Source: Desulfocapsa sp.
Lineage (GTDB): Bacteria > Desulfobacterota > Desulfobulbia > Desulfobulbales > Desulfocapsaceae
Direction of reading: 5' to 3'
DNA length: 15,865 nt
Assembly: GCA_029942265.1 (NCBI GenBank)
Contig: JAOZTO010000006.1
Location: forward strand, 1-15,865
This document shows, piece by piece, positions 13,780 through 15,865 of this stretch (position 1 is the first letter of the stretch; each line of letters opens with the position of its first letter). The position numbers and the translations under genes are program-made. Below the pieces are notes generated by a model that was not told where the DNA came from, made no database searches, and saw only the letters and a list, made by a program, of their open reading frames with translations.

Positions 13780-14061
13780 ATGAACAAATCGGAGTTAATT
13801 GAAGCATTGTCTCAGGATATCGATATTCCCCATAGGGAGGCAGCGGCAATTACCAATACTATTATTGACACCATGACCGATGCACTGGCTCAGGGAGACA
13901 GTATCGAAATCAGGGGTTTTGGAAGCTTTGTGATCAAGAAATATGATTCTTACGAAGGGAGAAACCCAAAAACCGGTCAGAAAATCAAAGTAAAACCTAA
14001 AAAACTCCCCTTCTTTAAAGTTGGAAAAGACCTCAGGGAACAGGTAAACGCTGGTAAGTAA
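13780..14061 (+). CDS. HU/IHF-family nucleoid protein, IHF-beta-like
   Basis: A 93-residue DNA-bending protein. The N-terminal helices MNKSELIEALSQDIDIPHRE and ITNTIIDTMTDALAQG are followed by the IEIRGFGSF strand (residues 43-51). The DNA-gripping arm has GRNPKTG (60-66), whose proline intercalates in the minor groove. The C-terminal KLPFFKVGKDLREQVN completes the fold. ALAQGDSIEIRGFGSF and the FKVGKDLRE end look more like the beta subunit of integration host factor than HU, but the two cannot be separated firmly here, so no symbol is given. I start at the ATG at 13780 because AGGAG lies seven bases before it and homology begins there; the open frame reaches back to 13744. It is transcribed alone or from its own promoter in the 171-bp gap after rluB. 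Confidence 0.93.
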   Translation: MNKSELIEALSQDIDIPHREAAAITNTIIDTMTDALAQGDSIEIRGFGSFVIKKYDSYEGRNPKTGQKIKVKPKKLPFFKVGKDLREQVNAGK

Positions 14062-14077
14062 CACCTCCAAACCGTTA

Positions 14078-14138
14078 AGTCCCCATCTTCACTATTTTCT
14101 CATTCTTGCAGAGCAAAATTGAAATGAATATGGGGGCT
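14078..14138 (+). other. Possible hairpin after the HU/IHF gene
   Basis: AGTCCCCAT at 14078-14086 can pair with ATGGGGGCT at 14130-14138 (nine pairs including one G-U) around a loop of about 43 bases. This is the strongest base-paired structure just downstream of the gene. Without a T-run it could be an mRNA-stabilising hairpin rather than a terminator. Confidence 0.3.
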
Positions 14139-14182
14139 ACCAAAAGGTATGCTTTGTACTTTAATTTAGTTTCTTTCTGTTA

Positions 14183-14198
14183 CGCTGAATGGTTACAA
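14183..14198 (+). repeat. 16-bp fragment shared with the R1 block at 8759-8774
   Basis: CGCTGAATGGTTACAA is identical to 8759-8774 and preceded by TTAC or TAC in both places. It lies in the gap between the convergent HU/IHF and rimO genes and appears to be a remnant of the same repeat family. Confidence 0.5.
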
Positions 14199-14199
14199 G

Positions 14200-14220
14200 A
14201 AATCTTTTGATAAGATTTTT
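14200..14220 (+). terminator. AT-rich hairpin between convergent genes
   Basis: AAATCTT-TTGAT-AAGATTT followed by TT lies in the 184-bp gap between the convergent HU/IHF and rimO genes. The 7-bp stem is AT-rich and the T-run short. On the minus strand AAATCTT/AAGATTT is followed by CTTG. It could serve as a weak bidirectional terminator, mainly for the plus strand. Confidence 0.35.
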
Positions 14221-14245
14221 GTGAAGATACTTCCGACCTCTCGGT

Positions 14246-15595
14246 TTACTTACTACTTGCTGATGTTTCAGTAATCCCTCCAACCAAATCATACACTTGA
14301 GCCTCAGTGATACGAACATTTACAATATCACCAGGATTTGCAATACCATCGTTAATATAAACACAGCCGTCCACGTCAGGTGCTTGATAAACTGTTCGCC
14401 CTTCTAGCAACAGATCAGTTTCTCTACTCAGTCCTTCCACAAGGACTGGAACGGTTTTCCCAACGTATTTCTGCAAAATCTGCCCTGATATTTCCGCCTG
14501 TAATTCAAGTACTCGCGTCATCCGTTCTTCTTTAACTTCTTCAGGGCACTGTTCTTTAAAAAATTCCGATAATGCCCCTTCTTCATTCGTATAGGAAAAA
14601 ACACCGACATGATCGATCTGATACTGCTTCAAAAACTCTTCTAGTTGCCGCACATCACCTTCTGTTTCACCTGGAAACCCAACCATCATCGTGGTTCGTA
14701 AAGCAATGTCAGGCACTGTTTTTCTGATTTTATCAACAAACCCACACAGATCATCATATCCATAACGGCGATGCATGCGTTTCAGGACAGAATCTGAAAC
14801 ATGCTGAAACGGAATATCCATATAGGGTAATATCCGTTTTTCAGTTCCCATAAGATCAAATAAATCATCCGATACCCCGGAAGGGTACAAATACATTAAA
14901 CGTAGCCATGGAAGGTTTGTCTCTTTCAAGATACGAGAAAGTAGCTCAACCAACATGGACTGCCCACTCAAATCATTTCCATAAGCGGTGAGATCCTGGG
15001 CAATGAGTGAGATTTCCTTTACACCAGACGATTCGAGACGCTGTAATTCAGTTATTATATCTGTAATTTGTCGTGATCTCAGATCGCCCCTTATGGAAGG
15101 AATCATACAATACGTGCAGCGATTACTGCATCCTTCGGTAATTTTGACGGAACTTCTGAAAAAAGGCGTGGAGACTATACGAGGCAGAGAGGCATCCATT
15201 AAAAAACGATCAGGGCAATGGGACTTCTCTGTCTGTTTTCCTTCTCGTAAGTTTTGAAGCAGATCTGCTATATCCTTCACACCTTCCGTACCGACAAAGA
15301 GATCAACTTCCGATAAATCCCGACTGATACCGGATAGGTATCGTTGCACAAGACATCCTGTCACAACAAGATGCTTTGTGGGATCATCTTCTTTATACCT
15401 AGCCATTTCAAGAATAACTTCAATGGCTTCCTCAACAGCTGGCTGGATAAATCCACAGGTATTCACAATAAGGACATCTGCATCTGTGGCATCTTCCATA
15501 AGTTGCCATCCACTTTCCTGAAGTATCCCAAGCATTACTTCCGAATCCACAAGATTCTTGGCACATCCAAGACTTACAAGATGAAAACTAGCCAC
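14246..15595 (-). CDS. rimO: Ribosomal protein S12 methylthiotransferase RimO
   Basis: A 449-residue radical-SAM enzyme that adds a methylthio group to the conserved aspartate of ribosomal protein S12. The N-terminal MTTase domain has LVSLGCAKNLVDSEVMLG (Cys11), VNTCGFI (Cys47) and TGCLVQRY (Cys81), the ligands of the auxiliary iron-sulphur cluster. The radical-SAM domain has EGCSNRCTYCMIPSIRG with Cys156, Cys160 and Cys163. A TRAM domain closes the protein (about 380-440; VPVLVEG, EGRTVYQAPDVDG). NLVDSE and the SIRG-type motif separate RimO from MiaB. The start codon is GTG at 15593-15595, with AAGGAG ending eight bases upstream. That site lies inside the 3' end of the preceding nucleoside phosphorylase gene, so the two are probably coupled in one operon. 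Confidence 0.96.
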   Translation of the reverse strand: MASFHLVSLGCAKNLVDSEVMLGILQESGWQLMEDATDADVLIVNTCGFIQPAVEEAIEVILEMARYKEDDPTKHLVVTGCLVQRYLSGISRDLSEVDLFVGTEGVKDIADLLQNLREGKQTEKSHCPDRFLMDASLPRIVSTPFFRSSVKITEGCSNRCTYCMIPSIRGDLRSRQITDIITELQRLESSGVKEISLIAQDLTAYGNDLSGQSMLVELLSRILKETNLPWLRLMYLYPSGVSDDLFDLMGTEKRILPYMDIPFQHVSDSVLKRMHRRYGYDDLCGFVDKIRKTVPDIALRTTMMVGFPGETEGDVRQLEEFLKQYQIDHVGVFSYTNEEGALSEFFKEQCPEEVKEERMTRVLELQAEISGQILQKYVGKTVPVLVEGLSRETDLLLEGRTVYQAPDVDGCVYINDGIANPGDIVNVRITEAQVYDLVGGITETSASSK

Positions 15596-15597
15596 AA

Positions 15598-15865
15598 TTA
15601 TGACTCCTTAAAAGATGACATTGAAACGATATTCTGAATCAACTGTTTTATTTGTGCCTTACTCTTACGTTTAAAAACTTTTCCGGTAAATCCTGGATAC
15701 CAATCATCCTGCCAAAGTTCATCGGAAACCAAAAATAATGCAGCAAAATCAATTTTTCTAAAATCTGCAAGGGCGCACAATGCAGTATACTCCATATCCA
15801 CCGCAGCCACGTTATGACGTTGATTTAATGCATGAAGCATCTTTCGTGATTCCCTGTACGGCGCA
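15598..15865 (-). CDS. Nucleoside phosphorylase family protein, C-terminal part (continues outside window)
   Basis: About 88 codons are in the window, ending at 15598; the frame remains open to the edge, so the 5' part lies beyond 15865. APYRESRKMLHALNQRH, then VAAVDMEYTALCALADFRKI and FAALFLVSDELWQDDWYPGF match the end of the phosphorylase superfamily that includes purine and uridine phosphorylases and MTA/SAH nucleosidase. The VDMEYTAL glutamate binds the ribose, and SDE supplies the aspartate that protonates the base. The subfamily and substrate cannot be told from this part. It precedes rimO on the same strand with only two bases between the genes and carries the rimO ribosome-binding site, so the two are likely co-transcribed. 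Confidence 0.85.
   Translation of the reverse strand, partial: APYRESRKMLHALNQRHNVAAVDMEYTALCALADFRKIDFAALFLVSDELWQDDWYPGFTGKVFKRKSKAQIKQLIQNIVSMSSFKES

Noticed and set aside
1..15865. CRISPR array, tRNA or rRNA genes
   Set aside because: No regularly spaced short repeats, no cloverleaf with a TTCGA-type arm and no rRNA-like conserved blocks were found on reading both strands; the repeats present are dispersed and irregular.

Overview
The window looks like chromosomal DNA of an AT-rich, Gram-negative, anaerobic-type proteobacterium. A member of the Desulfobacterota, around the Desulfobulbales, is my best guess. This is an inference from gene content: a GlgA variant with a GAGGVKDV loop, a very long PPDK-like protein, a RimO gene behind a nucleoside phosphorylase, a CbpA/CbpM pair joined to a UbiD decarboxylase, and short inverted-repeat elements ending in GATGG..TCGTAAAAAG that I associate with that group. 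No rRNA gene or other decisive marker is present.

Layout. Positions 1-2330 are accessory in character. They hold a frameshifted, truncated DruA-like (DUF4338) pseudogene, three small intact minus-strand genes (DUF6172, DUF1456/YehS, and a SAP-like protein with a cysteine-rich tail) and dispersed repeats. Two ~93-bp inverted copies of one repeat (R1) bracket the pseudogene and the DUF6172 gene. Positions 2380-8477 hold two large minus-strand genes: a glycogen synthase-type GT5 enzyme and, downstream of it, a 1423-residue PPDK/PEP-synthase relative. The latter has an ATP-grasp and a phosphohistidine domain but no PEP/pyruvate barrel. Two inverted copies of a ~174-bp palindromic element (R2) lie directly against both ends of glgA, and one of them supplies its stop codon. 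Positions 8478-9030 are a 553-bp divergent intergenic region packed with remnants of three repeat families and a likely promoter for the rightward operon.

Positions 9031-13608 are a tight six-gene plus-strand operon: cbpA (type II J-protein), cbpM (its modulator), a glycine-zipper lipoprotein, a short unrecognised protein, a UbiD-family decarboxylase and an RluB-like pseudouridine synthase. Next come a plus-strand HU/IHF gene and, convergent to it, minus-strand rimO preceded by the 3' part of a nucleoside phosphorylase gene that runs off the window.

The genes fall into a carbohydrate block (glgA plus a dikinase-like protein of unknown acceptor), a chaperone/envelope/quinone-type block, and a ribosome/nucleoid maintenance block. 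Three repeat families (R1, R2 and R3) are scattered between them. The least explained items are the barrel-less dikinase-like protein beside glgA, the R2 bracket around glgA, and the inverted-repeat unit at the left end. I see no CRISPR array, tRNA, rRNA or intact transposase gene.
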